A stretch of DNA of 64,000 bases from an uncultured Phycisphaerales bacterium (GTDB lineage: Bacteria; Planctomycetota; Phycisphaerae; WQYP01), in contig CAIMWO010000012.1 in NCBI GenBank assembly GCA_903845195.1, positions 1 through 64,000 of the forward strand. The letters run 5' to 3'. How positions within the stretch are numbered: position 1 is the first letter of the stretch; each line of letters starts with the position of its first letter. A model generated the notes under the pieces. It had not been told where the DNA came from, searched no databases, and saw only the letters and a list, made by a program, of their open reading frames with translations. A program made the position numbers and the translations under genes. Below, piece after piece: positions 43,014 through 53,820 of this stretch.

Positions 43014-44444
43014 GTGTCCATGCTTACGACAAAAATCGGTCTCTTCGGAATCGGCCTGGACGCCTACTGGCCGCAATTCAAGGGCCTCAAAGAGCGGCTG
43101 GAAGGTTACGTCGGCGTCGTTAGCGATCGCCTGAAACGTCCCGGCGTCGAAGTCGTCAATCTTGGACTGATCGATACGCCTGAGAAAGCCATGGATGCCG
43201 GGCACGCATTCCGCGCCGCGGATGTCGACCTGATTTTTCTTTACGTGACCACCTATGCGCTCTCTTCCACCGTGCTGCCCGTCGTGCGGCGGGCCAAGGT
43301 GCCGGTGATCATTCTCAATCTGTCCCCCGAACCCGCCATTGATTATGCGGCATTCAATGCGATGAACGACCGCACCGCCATGACCGGCGAATGGCTGGCC
43401 CATTGTGCGGCATGCCCGGTGCCGGAAATCGCCAACGTTTTCAATCGCTCGCATATCCCCTTTCATCAGATTACCGGCATGCTCGGCGATGATCCGCAGT
43501 GTTGGCGCGAAGTCGATGACTGGGTGGATGCCGCCCGCGTTGCCAATATCATGGCGCACAATCGGCTGGGTCTGATGGGCCACTATTACGGCGGCATGCT
43601 CGACATCTACTCGGATGTCACCCAGCAATGCGCCTTCTTTGGCGGCCACGTCGAACAGATCGAAGTCGATGAACTGGCCGCACTGCGGACCCAGGTCACA
43701 GCCCAAGAAATTCAGGAACGCGTCGGCCATTTCCGGCGCACGTTTGATGTTCAGGCGGATTGTTCCGAAGCGGAGCTGCAACGCGCGGCCCGTACATCCG
43801 TGGCGCTTGACCGCCTCGTCGAGAGCCACAAGCTCGGATCCATGGCCTACTACTACATGGGCACCGGAAATGCGGCCAACGAAGACGCCATCAGTTCGAT
43901 CATCCTCGGCAATTCTCTGCTGACGGCGCGCGGCATTCCTGTCGCCGGTGAATACGAAGTGAAAAACGCCCAGGCCATGAAGATCATGGACAGCTTCGGC
44001 GGCGGCGGCTCCTTCACCGAGTATTACGCCATGGATTTCACCGACGATATCGTGTTGATGGGACATGACGGTCCCGGCCATATCGCCATCGCGCAAGGCA
44101 AGACCAAGGTCCGGCCGCTGCAGGTTTATCACGGGAAGGTTGGTTCGGGGCTGTCCGTGGAAATGAGCGTCAAGCACGGTCCGGTCACGCTGCTGTCGGT
44201 CGTTCAGACCGTCGACGGGAAATTGGAATTGCTGGTCGCCCAGGGCGAATCGGTAGCGGGCCCGATCCTCCAGATCGGCAACACCAACAGCCGCTATCGT
44301 TTCAGCATTGGCGCCCGCCAATTTGTGAATTCCTGGAATTCCCATGGTCCGGCGCATCACTGTGCCGTGGGCGTCGGCCATATCGCCGACAAGATCGAAA
44401 AGCTCGGCTCGCTGCTGAACATGGCGACGATCCGCGTGTGCTAA
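43014..44444 (+). CDS. L-fucose/L-arabinose isomerase-like protein
   Basis: A 476-residue protein of the fucose/arabinose isomerase superfamily. It begins IGLFGIGLDAYWPQFKGL and has the ligand region LMGHYYGGMLDIYSD, GTGNAANEDAISSIILGNSL, and EYYAMDFTDDIVLMGHDGPG, with acidic and His residues placed for Mn2+. It interconverts aldoses and ketoses; the sugar is unknown. The start is GTG after GGGAG (six bases), or ATG two codons later. It follows dnaA after a terminator and probably has its own promoter. Confidence 0.85.
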   Translation: MSMLTTKIGLFGIGLDAYWPQFKGLKERLEGYVGVVSDRLKRPGVEVVNLGLIDTPEKAMDAGHAFRAADVDLIFLYVTTYALSSTVLPVVRRAKVPVIILNLSPEPAIDYAAFNAMNDRTAMTGEWLAHCAACPVPEIANVFNRSHIPFHQITGMLGDDPQCWREVDDWVDAARVANIMAHNRLGLMGHYYGGMLDIYSDVTQQCAFFGGHVEQIEVDELAALRTQVTAQEIQERVGHFRRTFDVQADCSEAELQRAARTSVALDRLVESHKLGSMAYYYMGTGNAANEDAISSIILGNSLLTARGIPVAGEYEVKNAQAMKIMDSFGGGGSFTEYYAMDFTDDIVLMGHDGPGHIAIAQGKTKVRPLQVYHGKVGSGLSVEMSVKHGPVTLLSVVQTVDGKLELLVAQGESVAGPILQIGNTNSRYRFSIGARQFVNSWNSHGPAHHCAVGVGHIADKIEKLGSLLNMATIRVC

Positions 44445-44525
44445 ATCCATGATCATGAGGCGACACGCTGCAGAGGAAGCCGCACTTGAATGTTTTTCGC
44501 AAGGAACTCTGCTTAGCTTCTTGCG

Positions 44526-45731
44526 TTAGATCGCCGGCAATGGGGCCGGGCCCTGGCGGCCGTGGCCGAGGAGCACGCCCAGGCACAGGAGCGAGAATAC
44601 GCCGAGAAGGATGAATCCCCAGACGTAACTGCCGGTGGATTGCTTGAGGACGCCGAGGACCAGGGGTGGGAAGAATCCGCCGAGACCGCCGGCGGCGCCG
44701 ACGAGACCGGTCACACTGCCGACACTCTTGGGGAAGTACTCCGGCACAAGTTTGAAGACCGCGCCGTTGCCCAGGCCGATGGCGGCGGCCATACCCAGGG
44801 CGCCGATGGTGAAGGTGACTATCATCGGGCAGGCCAGGAAGATGGCCATGAGCGCGGTGAAGGGGAACACGCACAGCAGGATACGACGTCCGCCGATGCG
44901 ATCGGCCAGCGCGCCGCCAACGGGCCGCATGAGGGTGGCGAGGACGACAAAACCCGCGGTCCGCAGGCCGGCGTCCTGGGCGGTGAGCCCGAAGAGGGAT
45001 GTGTCCGAGAGGAGCATGGGCAGGCAGATGGCCATCGCCACGAAGCCGCCGAAAGTCAGGAAATAGTAGAGGCTCAGCACCCAGCTCTTGGGATCCTTGA
45101 GCGGCAGGAGGAAGTCGCGGAGTTTCTTTTCTGGTCCGCGGCGGGGCGCATTGCGGGCGAAGACCGCGAAGAGAACGAACCATGCTCCGGCGAGTACCGC
45201 GAAGGCCCAGAATCCCCATTGCACGCTTAACCAGCCGACGAGCAACGGCGAGCCATAGGCGGCCAACGATTGGCCGATGTTGCCCGCGCCGTAAACGCCC
45301 AGCGCCAGACCTTGTTTTTCGGGCGCGTACCAGCCGCTGACAAAGCCCACGCCGACGGAAAAGCTTGCCAGGGCGATACCTAGTACAAAACCGCAGGCAA
45401 CCAGACCGTAGAAGGTGGTAACGAATCCCATAAGAAACGCCGACAGCGCTGAGACGAACATCACCGCAAGAAAGATGAGCTTGCCGCCGTAACGGTCCGT
45501 GAGAATGCCCAACGGAATGCGGCCCAGGCTGCCCAGGAGCACGGGAATGGCAATCGCGATGGTCGCTTGCATGGGGTCGAGGGACATCTGCTTCTTCAGT
45601 GTGGGCATCATTGCCGATACGCTGCCGAACACCGCGAAGCAGACGGCAAAGGCACCGGTGCCCAGGGTGAGCTGGAGGGCGCGAGCGCCCGGGACGCTGG
45701 TTTCCGGGTTGCCGGTTGGGGCTGCATTCAT
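44526..45731 (-). CDS. NarK-type nitrate/nitrite transporter
   Basis: A 401-residue major-facilitator protein with twelve hydrophobic helices. The loop motif [12 protein letters not shown] and the nitrate signature [17 protein letters not shown] point to the NarK/NNP family, importing nitrate or exchanging it for nitrite. Its ATG overlaps the stop of the small membrane gene by four bases (ATGA), and it is the last gene of the nitrate operon. GGAG precedes the start. Confidence 0.92.
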   Translation of the reverse strand: MNAAPTGNPETSVPGARALQLTLGTGAFAVCFAVFGSVSAMMPTLKKQMSLDPMQATIAIAIPVLLGSLGRIPLGILTDRYGGKLIFLAVMFVSALSAFLMGFVTTFYGLVACGFVLGIALASFSVGVGFVSGWYAPEKQGLALGVYGAGNIGQSLAAYGSPLLVGWLSVQWGFWAFAVLAGAWFVLFAVFARNAPRRGPEKKLRDFLLPLKDPKSWVLSLYYFLTFGGFVAMAICLPMLLSDTSLFGLTAQDAGLRTAGFVVLATLMRPVGGALADRIGGRRILLCVFPFTALMAIFLACPMIVTFTIGALGMAAAIGLGNGAVFKLVPEYFPKSVGSVTGLVGAAGGLGGFFPPLVLGVLKQSTGSYVWGFILLGVFSLLCLGVLLGHGRQGPAPLPAI

Positions 45732-45955
45732 GACGACCGCTCCATCTTTCGAAGATTCCACAACAATCCCACATTGAGCGCCAGGCAGATCAGACTGGCG
45801 CCGGCAGCGGGCCAGATGACGGCGTTGTCGCCGCCGAGGTAGGCGTTCATCGTGGCGGTGAGGAGCCAGAGTTGCATCATCACGATGAGGATGACGATGC
45901 ACAGGATGCCGTAGACGATCGTCGTGCGTTTCTCGCGTGAAACCGGTGACTTCAT
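45728..45955 (-). CDS. Small two-helix membrane protein of the nitrate operon
   Basis: A 75-residue protein with two hydrophobic helices ([20 protein letters not shown] and [16 protein letters not shown]). It overlaps the Rieske gene stop and the narK start by four bases each, so it is made with the operon. Similar short proteins accompany nitrate reductase genes in Planctomycetes; I recall DUF6755 for such a family, but this is not certain. It may be a quinol-side assembly or anchor subunit. Confidence 0.72.
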   Translation of the reverse strand: MKSPVSREKRTTIVYGILCIVILIVMMQLWLLTATMNAYLGGDNAVIWPAAGASLICLALNVGLLWNLRKMERSS

Positions 45956-46526
45956 ACCGTGCTCACTTCCACGCCGGTGGCGTAAATGGAGCCGTCGCGG
46001 AGTTGCAAGGTGATGCGCGGCAGCGGACGGCGCGGCGGGCCCGCCAGCGGTCTGCCGTTGGTGCAATCGAATACGCCTTCATGGCATGGGCAGTGGAGCG
46101 TGCGGTTTTCTCCGGGCACCACCGCGCAGCTCAGGTGGGTGCATTTCTGGCTGTAAGCGACGAATTCTGTTTCCGAAAGCCGCAGCAGCAGGCACGGGTC
46201 ATGTTCGGCAGGATAGTTGAAAGTGAGGGTCTGGCCAACGGCGATTTCGTCGATGCGGGCGACGAGCTTCTCGGCCGGGCGCGGCGCGCGAGCGTCGGCG
46301 ATGCTCTTGAGGCCGATCCACGCCTGGCCCGCGGCGAACGCACAGCTTGTGAGCACCATGAACTTGGTGAAGTCTCGCCGCGCGACGTAATTGTCCTGCT
46401 CGGTTTCGACGGGGAAGTCCTGCACCCACGGCGGCGTTCGGCTGTCGGTGGCATCCGCAGGTTGGGAAAGCAGCGGCACGGCGGATTGTTGTGCCTCCTG
46501 GACGACTTTGTTCTGCTCTTCGTTCA

Positions 46527-46530
<4 letters not shown>
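45952..46530 (-). CDS. Rieske iron-sulfur protein
   Basis: A 192-residue protein. An N-terminal anchor follows a twin-Arg-like stretch ([18 protein letters not shown]), then the Rieske domain with CTHLSC and CPCHEGVF, the Cys-His pairs that hold the [2Fe-2S] cluster. It lies between the ferredoxin and small membrane protein in the nitrate operon and may pass quinol-derived electrons to the reductase. Overlaps the ferredoxin gene by four bases. Confidence 0.92.
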
Positions 46531-47180
<650 letters not shown>

Positions 47181-47189
47181 AACTAGACC

Positions 47190-49454
47190 TCACTGCTGCG
47201 GTTCGAGGGTTTTCACATATGCAGGCTCAGATGCCTTTTTCACGCGACATGCGCAGGCCTTGTATTCGGGGATCTTCGATAGGGGATCTTGGGCCGCGAT
47301 CGTCAGGCGATTGGCAGTCTTGGCGCCGGACCAGTGATAGGGAATGAAAATCGTGTCGGGGCGGATGGTTGCGACCACCTGAGCCTTGAGCGTCACGCTG
47401 CTGCGGCGCGTTTCGGCGGTGGCCCAATCGCCGTCCTTGATGCCCAGCGTCGCCGCGAGTTGCGGGTGCATTTCGATGCGCGGCTCGGCGTATTGGTTCA
47501 CGAGCGGGCCGATCCGCCGCGTCTGCGTGCCGCTGAGGAACTGGCTCACGACGCGGCCGGTGGTGAGGATCAGCGGGTATTCGGCATCGACATCTTCGGT
47601 CGGCGGCGAGTAAGCGGCGACGTTGAAATGCGCCTTGCCATCGGGGAAGTAGTAGGGGCCGGCGCCTTTGGCGATGGGATTCCACGTGCCGGGCTCGAAG
47701 AGGCGCACGGTTCCCGGATGGTCGATGGGGCGGCCTTGCGGATCTTCGCTGGGGCAGGGCCAGCAGACGCCGAACTGCTTTTCGATTTTTTCGTACGTGA
47801 TGCCGGAATAATCGCAGACGCCTCCCTTGGAGGCGATCCGCAGTTCCTCGAAAATCTCGCGAGGGGATTGGAACGTGAATCCCTTTTCGCGGCCGAGCGC
47901 TTTGGCGATACCCTGAATGAGTTTCCAATCTTCCTGCGCCTCGCCGGGACAATCGACGGCCTTGTTGATCTTGATGACGCGTCCTTCGATCTGCGCGACG
48001 ACGCCTTCATCCTCCTCCTGCAGACTGCCGGGCAGCACGATGTCGGCATGGCGGGCGGTTTCGTTCAGGAAGAAGTCGATCGCGACGTAGAATTCGAGTT
48101 TCTCGAGGCAACGCTGCACGAAGCCGCTATCGGGCAGCGACACCTTGGGATTAAAGCAGAGGCTGAGCAGTCCCTTGATTTCTCCGCGATCGATTTTGCG
48201 GAAGATTTCATACGCGTCGACGCCGGGGCCGGGAATCTCTTTTTCATCGACGTCCCAGACCTTGGCGATGTACGCGCGGTGCTCGGGGTTGAAGATATCG
48301 CGGCCGCCGGGGAGCTGGTCGCATTTCTGGCCATGCTCGCGGCCGCCCTGGCCGTTGGCCTGTCCGGTGATGGTGGCGTAACCGCAGTTCTTGCGGCCGA
48401 TGCGACCGCTGGCCAGCACGATGTTGATCGATCCCAGCACGTTCTGTACGCCGTGCGAACTATGTTCGATGCCGCGGGCGTGCATGAGAAAGCTGGTCTT
48501 GGCGGTGCCCCACCATTCGGCGGCCTTGCGGATGAGCGGTTCAGCAATGCCGGTGATTTCGGCGGTTTTTGTTGGCGTCCATTCTTTGACGTACTCGGCC
48601 ACCTTATCGAAACCGACCGTCTGCTTCTCAATGAAATCGCCATCGATCCACTTGTTTTCAATCATCAGGTGCAGCACGCCGGCGAAGAGGGCGGCATCGC
48701 GGCCGGGCTTGATCGGCAGGAACAGGTCGCACGTGCGGGCGATGGGGGTGATGCGCGGATCGACGACGATGATCTTGGCGCCCATTTCGCGGGCCTGCCA
48801 GACGTAATTGGTGGTGATCGGCGCGCACTCGGCGACGTTGGCGCCGCTGATCCAGACGACCTCGGCCCCGACGATATCGCTCCACGGATTGGCGGCGCGA
48901 TCGACACCGAACGCTTTTTTGTTGCCGACGCCGGCACTGACCATGCACAGCCGGCCGTTGTAATCGATGAACGGCGTCTTCAAGCAGACGCGGGCGAATT
49001 TGCCCATGAGGTAAGCCTTCTCTGTCGTCAGGCTTGCCCCGCTCAGCACGCCGATGGCGCCGTTTCCATAAGCAGATTGGATCCGCTGAATCTCTGCCGC
49101 GACTTTTTCGATGGCTTCCTGCCGACCCATGGGTGAAAAGCCGCTGGGTGATTGCGGATCGCGGCGGATGGCTTTGAGCAACCGATCCGGATGCGCACCT
49201 TGCAGATATCGTTTGACGCCTTTCGGACAGAGCATGCCGCGGTTGAAGGGGAATTCTTCCCACGGCTCGAAGCCGATGACGTCATTGCCTTTGACTTTGA
49301 GCTGGATGCCGCACTGCTGGCCGCAGAAGCAACAGTGCGTCTTGACGAGTTTGTCGGGCACGATGGCAGTATCGGTGCTCTGGCCGTGCATGAAGGCCAG
49401 GTGCGGCCCGAAGAAATCGATGATCTTCAGTTCGTCGACCGGTAGCGTTGCCAT
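47190..49454 (-). CDS. Molybdopterin nitrate reductase catalytic subunit
   Basis: A 754-residue cytoplasmic molybdopterin oxidoreductase (no Tat signal). The N-terminal [4Fe-4S] motif is CCFCGQQCG followed by [10 protein letters not shown]. The molybdenum-binding Cys lies in [19 protein letters not shown], the segment typical of nitrate reductases of the NarB/NasA/NapA group. The end has the DUF-like molydopterin dinucleotide-binding part ([20 protein letters not shown]). It reduces nitrate to nitrite; assimilatory or respiratory role is not settled by sequence alone. Confidence 0.93.
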   Translation of the reverse strand: MATLPVDELKIIDFFGPHLAFMHGQSTDTAIVPDKLVKTHCCFCGQQCGIQLKVKGNDVIGFEPWEEFPFNRGMLCPKGVKRYLQGAHPDRLLKAIRRDPQSPSGFSPMGRQEAIEKVAAEIQRIQSAYGNGAIGVLSGASLTTEKAYLMGKFARVCLKTPFIDYNGRLCMVSAGVGNKKAFGVDRAANPWSDIVGAEVVWISGANVAECAPITTNYVWQAREMGAKIIVVDPRITPIARTCDLFLPIKPGRDAALFAGVLHLMIENKWIDGDFIEKQTVGFDKVAEYVKEWTPTKTAEITGIAEPLIRKAAEWWGTAKTSFLMHARGIEHSSHGVQNVLGSINIVLASGRIGRKNCGYATITGQANGQGGREHGQKCDQLPGGRDIFNPEHRAYIAKVWDVDEKEIPGPGVDAYEIFRKIDRGEIKGLLSLCFNPKVSLPDSGFVQRCLEKLEFYVAIDFFLNETARHADIVLPGSLQEEDEGVVAQIEGRVIKINKAVDCPGEAQEDWKLIQGIAKALGREKGFTFQSPREIFEELRIASKGGVCDYSGITYEKIEKQFGVCWPCPSEDPQGRPIDHPGTVRLFEPGTWNPIAKGAGPYYFPDGKAHFNVAAYSPPTEDVDAEYPLILTTGRVVSQFLSGTQTRRIGPLVNQYAEPRIEMHPQLAATLGIKDGDWATAETRRSSVTLKAQVVATIRPDTIFIPYHWSGAKTANRLTIAAQDPLSKIPEYKACACRVKKASEPAYVKTLEPQQ

Positions 49455-49517
49455 AACTCGTCTTCCTGTCTCACTTGGCGCTGCAGGAAAAAACCTGCCG
49501 ATGCCTTGCCACTAGAT

Positions 49518-50606
49518 CTACTGCCAGCGCTGCTGGCCGGTACTTGCGGCCCGGAGTTCGCCTTGCGCCAAGGCCAGCAAAGCGCGGCGGCACTTGGGGC
49601 AGATTTCCTGGTAATGAATCGCATCGCTTTCGGGCGACGGCCGGAGCGCGTAATTGAACCCGAGTTGCTTTTCGACCGTGACCAGATCACGCACCTGCAT
49701 CAGGGACGCGAACGGTTCGCCGCAGCGCTTACAGCAGGCCTGTTGCGTGCGCTGGCCGATATCCTTATAGAACGCCACGCCCAGCTGGGCCGGGCGCTGG
49801 AAAATATGGAAGAACTTGCCGAACGGCAGCCACAGCAACGTGAATATCACCGTCACGGCGTGGAGGATCGCCAGAAAGTCGTAGGCGTATCCTTTCATCC
49901 AGGTGTAGCTGGCCGTGAGCATCAGGCCGGTGATGCTGATGGCGAAGAGCAGAATCAGCGGCAGAAAATCCTCGCCGAACTGCTGCACAGCCGCGGCGCC
50001 GTGGTCGCGCATCCGCCGGTACATCGCGATCATTACGCCCGCGATCACCAGGATTGCCGCCCACACGAGCCCGTGGAATAAGATGAACGCCTTGAGCGAT
50101 TGAATGGGGAATTCGTCCATGCCGAAGCCGAAAACGTAGACGCGGTAGCGATCGAGGTGGCCCGGGACGGTTTCAAAGTGAATCCAGCCGAAGACCAGCG
50201 GGAACGTGATCGCCACGGCGATCAGGCAGCCCCACATGATGAGCCAGTGCGCTCCCCAGCGGGCGCGACCCCGGCGAAAAATGAAGGCGTTGAATACGAA
50301 CGTTAGCACGAGCCGCTGGCACCACACCGCCAGGTTTCGCATCAGAAAACGCGGACTTAGAAATACCTGCCAGCCACGTTTGAAATACATGGCCGTCGGC
50401 GGCCGCTGCAGCCACATCGCATAACGGTAGATGATGCCGAACGTGGCAAAGACGGTAGCGAACGTGTAGGCCACCAGTGCCGCATCGAAGTGCGCCAGGC
50501 TTCGCGAGCCCATTCCGATTGCGACGAGCAGGACGCCCGCGGCGAAGGTGCCCCACGCGGCGGCTTTCAGTTTTTCTGCGCGAATCCGCATGCGCCTGAC
50601 CCTCAT
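49518..50606 (-). CDS. NarI-like membrane subunit with zinc-ribbon tail
   Basis: A 362-residue membrane protein. Six or so hydrophobic helices (residues about 15-260) include several His ([53 protein letters not shown]) placed like haem ligands of NarI/cytochrome-b-type subunits. Residues 285-345 form a zinc ribbon: CCKRCG and CPKCRRA. It probably takes electrons from quinol for the reductase. Its start overlaps the Rrf2 stop (ATGA). The ribbon is not found in classical NarI. Confidence 0.75.
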   Translation of the reverse strand: MRVRRMRIRAEKLKAAAWGTFAAGVLLVAIGMGSRSLAHFDAALVAYTFATVFATFGIIYRYAMWLQRPPTAMYFKRGWQVFLSPRFLMRNLAVWCQRLVLTFVFNAFIFRRGRARWGAHWLIMWGCLIAVAITFPLVFGWIHFETVPGHLDRYRVYVFGFGMDEFPIQSLKAFILFHGLVWAAILVIAGVMIAMYRRMRDHGAAAVQQFGEDFLPLILLFAISITGLMLTASYTWMKGYAYDFLAILHAVTVIFTLLWLPFGKFFHIFQRPAQLGVAFYKDIGQRTQQACCKRCGEPFASLMQVRDLVTVEKQLGFNYALRPSPESDAIHYQEICPKCRRALLALAQGELRAASTGQQRWQ

Positions 50607-51070
50607 TTGACCCGTTTCAATCCCAGTCTCACCAGCCGGTCGCCGGATTCGCAGAGCGGGTACGTCGGATTGCTGTCTTTCAACAAGGCGGAAATGGTCA
50701 CCTTGGCAAACTCTGCTTCGATCATAGCCATGGCTTCATCCACGCGCCGATGCAAAGAACATAATTTTGTGCCGTGAGACTTCAGGCCCAGGGGGCAGGT
50801 CTTGATGCGCGCCATCGGATCGACGGCGTTGAGGACATCGAGAATGGTCACATGCTGCGGGTCTGCTTCCAGCGAGACACCGCCGCCGACGCCGCGTTGC
50901 GATGAGACGATGCCGGCGCGGGCGAGCGATTGCAGGACGCGGATGAGATAGCCAGCTTTGGATTTGGTGCCATCGGCGATTTCGCGAACCGTCCAGACAT
51001 TGCCGGGGTGATCCGCCAGCCAGACCACGGCGCGCATGCCATATTCCGCTGCGTCAGAAAACATTTTCAT
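50603..51070 (-). CDS. Rrf2-family transcriptional regulator
   Basis: A 155-residue winged-helix regulator of the Rrf2 family: [20 protein letters not shown], then the helix-turn-helix [20 protein letters not shown] and the wing [12 protein letters not shown]. Cysteines for a possible cluster occur as [14 protein letters not shown] (C-x11-C) plus one later; IscR/NsrR proteins have three closely spaced Cys, so cluster binding is uncertain. It is first of the nitrate operon and divergent from a RIC gene. NsrR-type nitric-oxide sensing would fit this context. Confidence 0.88.
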   Translation of the reverse strand: MKMFSDAAEYGMRAVVWLADHPGNVWTVREIADGTKSKAGYLIRVLQSLARAGIVSSQRGVGGGVSLEADPQHVTILDVLNAVDPMARIKTCPLGLKSHGTKLCSLHRRVDEAMAMIEAEFAKVTISALLKDSNPTYPLCESGDRLVRLGLKRVK

Positions 51071-51132
51071 TCGTTGAACTCCGCGTCAGAAGCCATCCCG
51101 GCAGATACATTTCTTAAAACAGACCCGCAGGT

Positions 51133-51150
51133 ATTGTATTCCAGTATAAT
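51133..51150. promoter_or_regulatory. Operator candidate of the Rrf2 regulator
   Basis: ATTGTATTCCAGTATAAT matches its own reverse complement at 12 of 18 positions and contains TATAAT (51145-51150), a -10 box for the RIC gene. Its place between the divergent Rrf2 operon and RIC gene suits a shared operator that would block both when bound. Confidence 0.5.
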
Positions 51151-51199
51151 AGAGTGTAAGATTGCACGCAATAACTCTTTTCTAAATTGTGAGGTCCCT

Positions 51200-51964
51200 A
51201 TGGCTCATGTTTCCACTCCCTGCGAACCGGCAGTTCTCTCTCCCGAAGCGACCGTCGGCGGACTCGTCGCCGCCAAGCCCGGCCGCTCTCGCATTTTCGA
51301 GCAACTGGGCATCGACTATTGCTGCGGCGGAAAAGTCGCCCTCGCGGTAGCCTGTGACAAGAAGGGGCTCGATACCAACACCGTCATCCAGATGCTGGCG
51401 GCCTTTGATTCGCTGGGTGCGGCGCCGGCCGAAGCGGTCGATCCCGCGGGCATGACGCTCGCCGCCCTGGCCGACCACATCGAGCAGACCCACCACGCAT
51501 ATCTGAAGACCGAACTGCCACGCCTTGATTTCATCACGGAAAAGGTCTCCCGTGTGCACGGTGACCATGATCCGCGCCTCGCCGAGATGCGCACCGCATT
51601 CGTCGGGCTGTCGCAGGAAATGCTCAGCCACATGCAAAAGGAAGAGCATATCCTGTTCCCGATGATCCGCCGTCTCGAACAGTCCCGCAACGCGTCCATT
51701 CTGCACTGCGGAACGCTGGCCAATCCCATCCACCAGATGGAATCCGAACATGATTCGGCCGGCGGGGCCATGGCCCGCATGCGCGAACTGACGGACAATT
51801 TCACGCCGCCGGCATGGGCGTGCAACACGTACCGCGCCATGCTCGACGCACTGGCTCAGCTTGAACGCGACCTGCACCAGCACGTGCACAAAGAAAACAA
51901 CGTGCTCTTTCCGCGTGCCTTGGAATTTGAACAGTCGCTGGCGCCCACCGCAGGTTCGCTTTGA
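51200..51964 (+). CDS. Iron-sulfur cluster repair protein (RIC; YtfE/ScdA family)
   Basis: A 254-residue di-iron protein that repairs clusters damaged by nitric oxide and oxidants. The ScdA_N domain (about 12-65) has GRSRIFEQLGIDYCCGG. The hemerythrin-like part holds the iron-binding pattern: HIEQTHHAYLK, VHGDHDPRLAEM, HMQKEEHILFPMI, HQMESEHDSAG and HVHKENNVLFPRA. The ATG at 51200 follows GAGG. It is divergent from the nitrate operon and first of a pair with another hemerythrin gene. Confidence 0.95.
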   Translation: MAHVSTPCEPAVLSPEATVGGLVAAKPGRSRIFEQLGIDYCCGGKVALAVACDKKGLDTNTVIQMLAAFDSLGAAPAEAVDPAGMTLAALADHIEQTHHAYLKTELPRLDFITEKVSRVHGDHDPRLAEMRTAFVGLSQEMLSHMQKEEHILFPMIRRLEQSRNASILHCGTLANPIHQMESEHDSAGGAMARMRELTDNFTPPAWACNTYRAMLDALAQLERDLHQHVHKENNVLFPRALEFEQSLAPTAGSL

Positions 51965-52004
51965 CGACCCAACGTCAGGCAGCGTTCATGAAAGGAAAGT
52001 TTCG

Positions 52005-52616
52005 ATGTCTGTGCAATTAGGCGCCAAGCCCCTGGCCGATTTCGATCAGCCGATCGACTTGCTGATGGACTGCCATCGTCGCGTCGAACGATTTCTCGCG
52101 ACGTTGCTTAATGTAGCCCAGAACGCGACGCAGGGGCGATTGGAGCCGCAGCACCGCGAGTCTCTGGCCACGGCGCTGGAGTATTTCACGCGAGCGGCGC
52201 CTCGGCATACTGAGGATGAGGAACGCTCGCTCTTTCCGCGCCTGCGGCAAAGCGGCGATCCCCGAGCCGCCGCGGCGCTGGCGCGCATTGAAAGGTTGGA
52301 GGCCGATCACCGGCTTGCTGATACCGCCCACCGCCGCATCGAAGAGCTCGGCCGTCTCTGGCTGGCGCGGGAACATTTGTTGCCGGAGCAGGTTCAGGAA
52401 TTTGCGGATCTCGCCCGTTCGCTGATCGCACTCTATCGTGAGCACATCCGGTGCGAAGATCAGGAACTCTTTCCGATCGCCCGGGAGGTGCTGTCGCAGG
52501 AGGTTCTGCTGGAAATCGGCAAGGAGATGAAACTGCGCCGGGCCCAGGATCGCGGCAGGCCCGGAAGTCGTTGCGCAGAACGACGCTCAAACCTGGACGC
52601 CACAGTGCTCGCCTGA
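52005..52616 (+). CDS. Hemerythrin-domain protein
   Basis: A 203-residue protein with a hemerythrin HHE fold: DCHRRVERFL, PRHTEDEERSLFPRLRQ, RLEADHRLADT and YREHIRCEDQELFPIAREVL supply the His/Glu ligands for two irons. It lies 40 bp after the RIC gene. It may bind nitric oxide or oxygen and protect the nitrate reductase. The last 30 residues are a basic tail. The ATG at 52005 follows AAAGGAAAG. Confidence 0.87.
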   Translation: MSVQLGAKPLADFDQPIDLLMDCHRRVERFLATLLNVAQNATQGRLEPQHRESLATALEYFTRAAPRHTEDEERSLFPRLRQSGDPRAAAALARIERLEADHRLADTAHRRIEELGRLWLAREHLLPEQVQEFADLARSLIALYREHIRCEDQELFPIAREVLSQEVLLEIGKEMKLRRAQDRGRPGSRCAERRSNLDATVLA

Positions 52617-52678
52617 TGAACAATCGCGTGGGGCGTCGCGATTGAAGCGTGATCAAGTTCAGCAGGCGCCCGTCGGGC

Positions 52679-53014
52679 TCAGTCTTGCCGTGCGATTTGC
52701 TCGCAGGCCCAGCTCCACGCGGCCACCGTGCGCGGAAAACCCACCGTGTTCATTCCCAGCAGGATCGCCTGTTCGATCTCCGCGATCGACGCACCCGCCT
52801 GGAGCGCCCGGCGGACGTGACTGCGCAACGCCGATTCCAGCCCTCCGCCGACGCAAATGCCGATCTTGATCAGCTCGCACCCTTTGCGGTCCAGCGGGCC
52901 GGTATCAGCAACCGCCGCCGCGATCTGCTCGTGAGCGGCCCCGAGTTGGGGAAATCGACCGACAAATTTTTTGTAGGTGCCGGGGAGTTTTCCTGTCTTC
53001 TTCTTGGCGGGCAT
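52679..53014 (-). CDS. Carboxymuconolactone decarboxylase-family (AhpD-like) protein
   Basis: A 111-residue protein with the alpha-helical CMD fold: GRFPQLGAAHEQIAAAVAD, LIKIGICVGGGLESALRSHV, then RRALQAGASIAEIEQAILLG. No CxxC pair, so AhpD peroxidase activity is unlikely. Converges with the hemerythrin gene. Confidence 0.85.
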   Translation of the reverse strand: MPAKKKTGKLPGTYKKFVGRFPQLGAAHEQIAAAVADTGPLDRKGCELIKIGICVGGGLESALRSHVRRALQAGASIAEIEQAILLGMNTVGFPRTVAAWSWACEQIARQD

Positions 53015-53395
53015 GGCAAACCTCCATCATGAGCGAGCCGCCGGCCATCATAACCGCAACGACGACTCCATCACGCGGTGGGTCCGCTGAAATGTCGCCA
53101 TTGTGGATGGGGGAAAGAATCTCGTGTTTCCGCGCTCCGCAGCCCGTGCCGGCCCATCGGTGAAGAAAAGCGAAAATCAAGATAACGACAGTCGTACTTA
53201 TTGGTCTTTTGTGCATCTCCTCCTGCGAAGCGTTGCCAAAAACGGCTGATGTGTGACGATGATGGGACATTGTGAGGATCATATGCTGCACTCAAGATCG
53301 ATGTGCGAAGGAAACGGCAAAGCGACGCCACCTGTTAACCTCGCCATATCAGATCGTTCTCCTGTACCATCCCATGGCCCTTCAAAGGAGGATGT
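53015..53395. other. Gap between CMD gene and yjbQ
   Basis: No convincing gene. An open frame on the minus strand (52905-53291) begins with a lipoprotein-like stretch after AGGAG but overlaps the CMD gene in another frame; I do not call it. A ribosome-binding AAAGGAGG lies just before the yjbQ ATG at 53396. Confidence 0.4.
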
Positions 53396-53815
53396 ATGAA
53401 AAGCCACCGCAAAGAACTCTGGTTCAACATTCCCTCGCGGCGGGGATTTGTGAACATCACGTCCGAGGTGCAGGCGGCCATCCATGAAAGCGGGATCAGG
53501 GAAGGGCTGGTGCTGGTCAATGCCATGCACATTTCCGCCAGTGTTTTCATCAACGATCACGAGAGCGGATTGCTCGAGGACTGGGAGACGTGGCTGGAAA
53601 AGCTTGTGCCGGAGAAGCCGTATTCGCAGTATCGTCACAACGATACCGGCGAAGACAATGCCGATGCTCATTTGAAGCGCACGATCATGGGGCGAGAGGT
53701 CGTTTGCGCGATCACGGCGGGGAAGCTTGATTTTGGGCCGTGGGAACAGATTTTCTATGGGGAATTTGACGGCATGCGGCGGAAGCGCGTGCTGATCAAG
53801 ATTATTGGGGAATAA
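53396..53815 (+). CDS. YjbQ-family protein (UPF0047, thiamine-phosphate-synthase-like)
   Basis: A 139-residue member of the YjbQ family (secondary thiamine-phosphate synthase in some annotations): [41 protein letters not shown] and [20 protein letters not shown], then [20 protein letters not shown]. The conserved His and Asp/Glu residues are present. AAGGAGG is directly upstream of the ATG. Confidence 0.92.
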   Translation: MKSHRKELWFNIPSRRGFVNITSEVQAAIHESGIREGLVLVNAMHISASVFINDHESGLLEDWETWLEKLVPEKPYSQYRHNDTGEDNADAHLKRTIMGREVVCAITAGKLDFGPWEQIFYGEFDGMRRKRVLIKIIGE

Positions 53816-53820
53816 CTGCC

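Noticed and set aside
47289-49136. 615-codon plus-strand frame opposite the nitrate reductase
   Set aside because: Mirror frame; the molybdopterin motifs are on the minus strand.
52905-53291. Small lipoprotein-like minus frame
   Set aside because: Overlaps the CMD gene in another frame and the ribosome-binding site is too close to the ATG.
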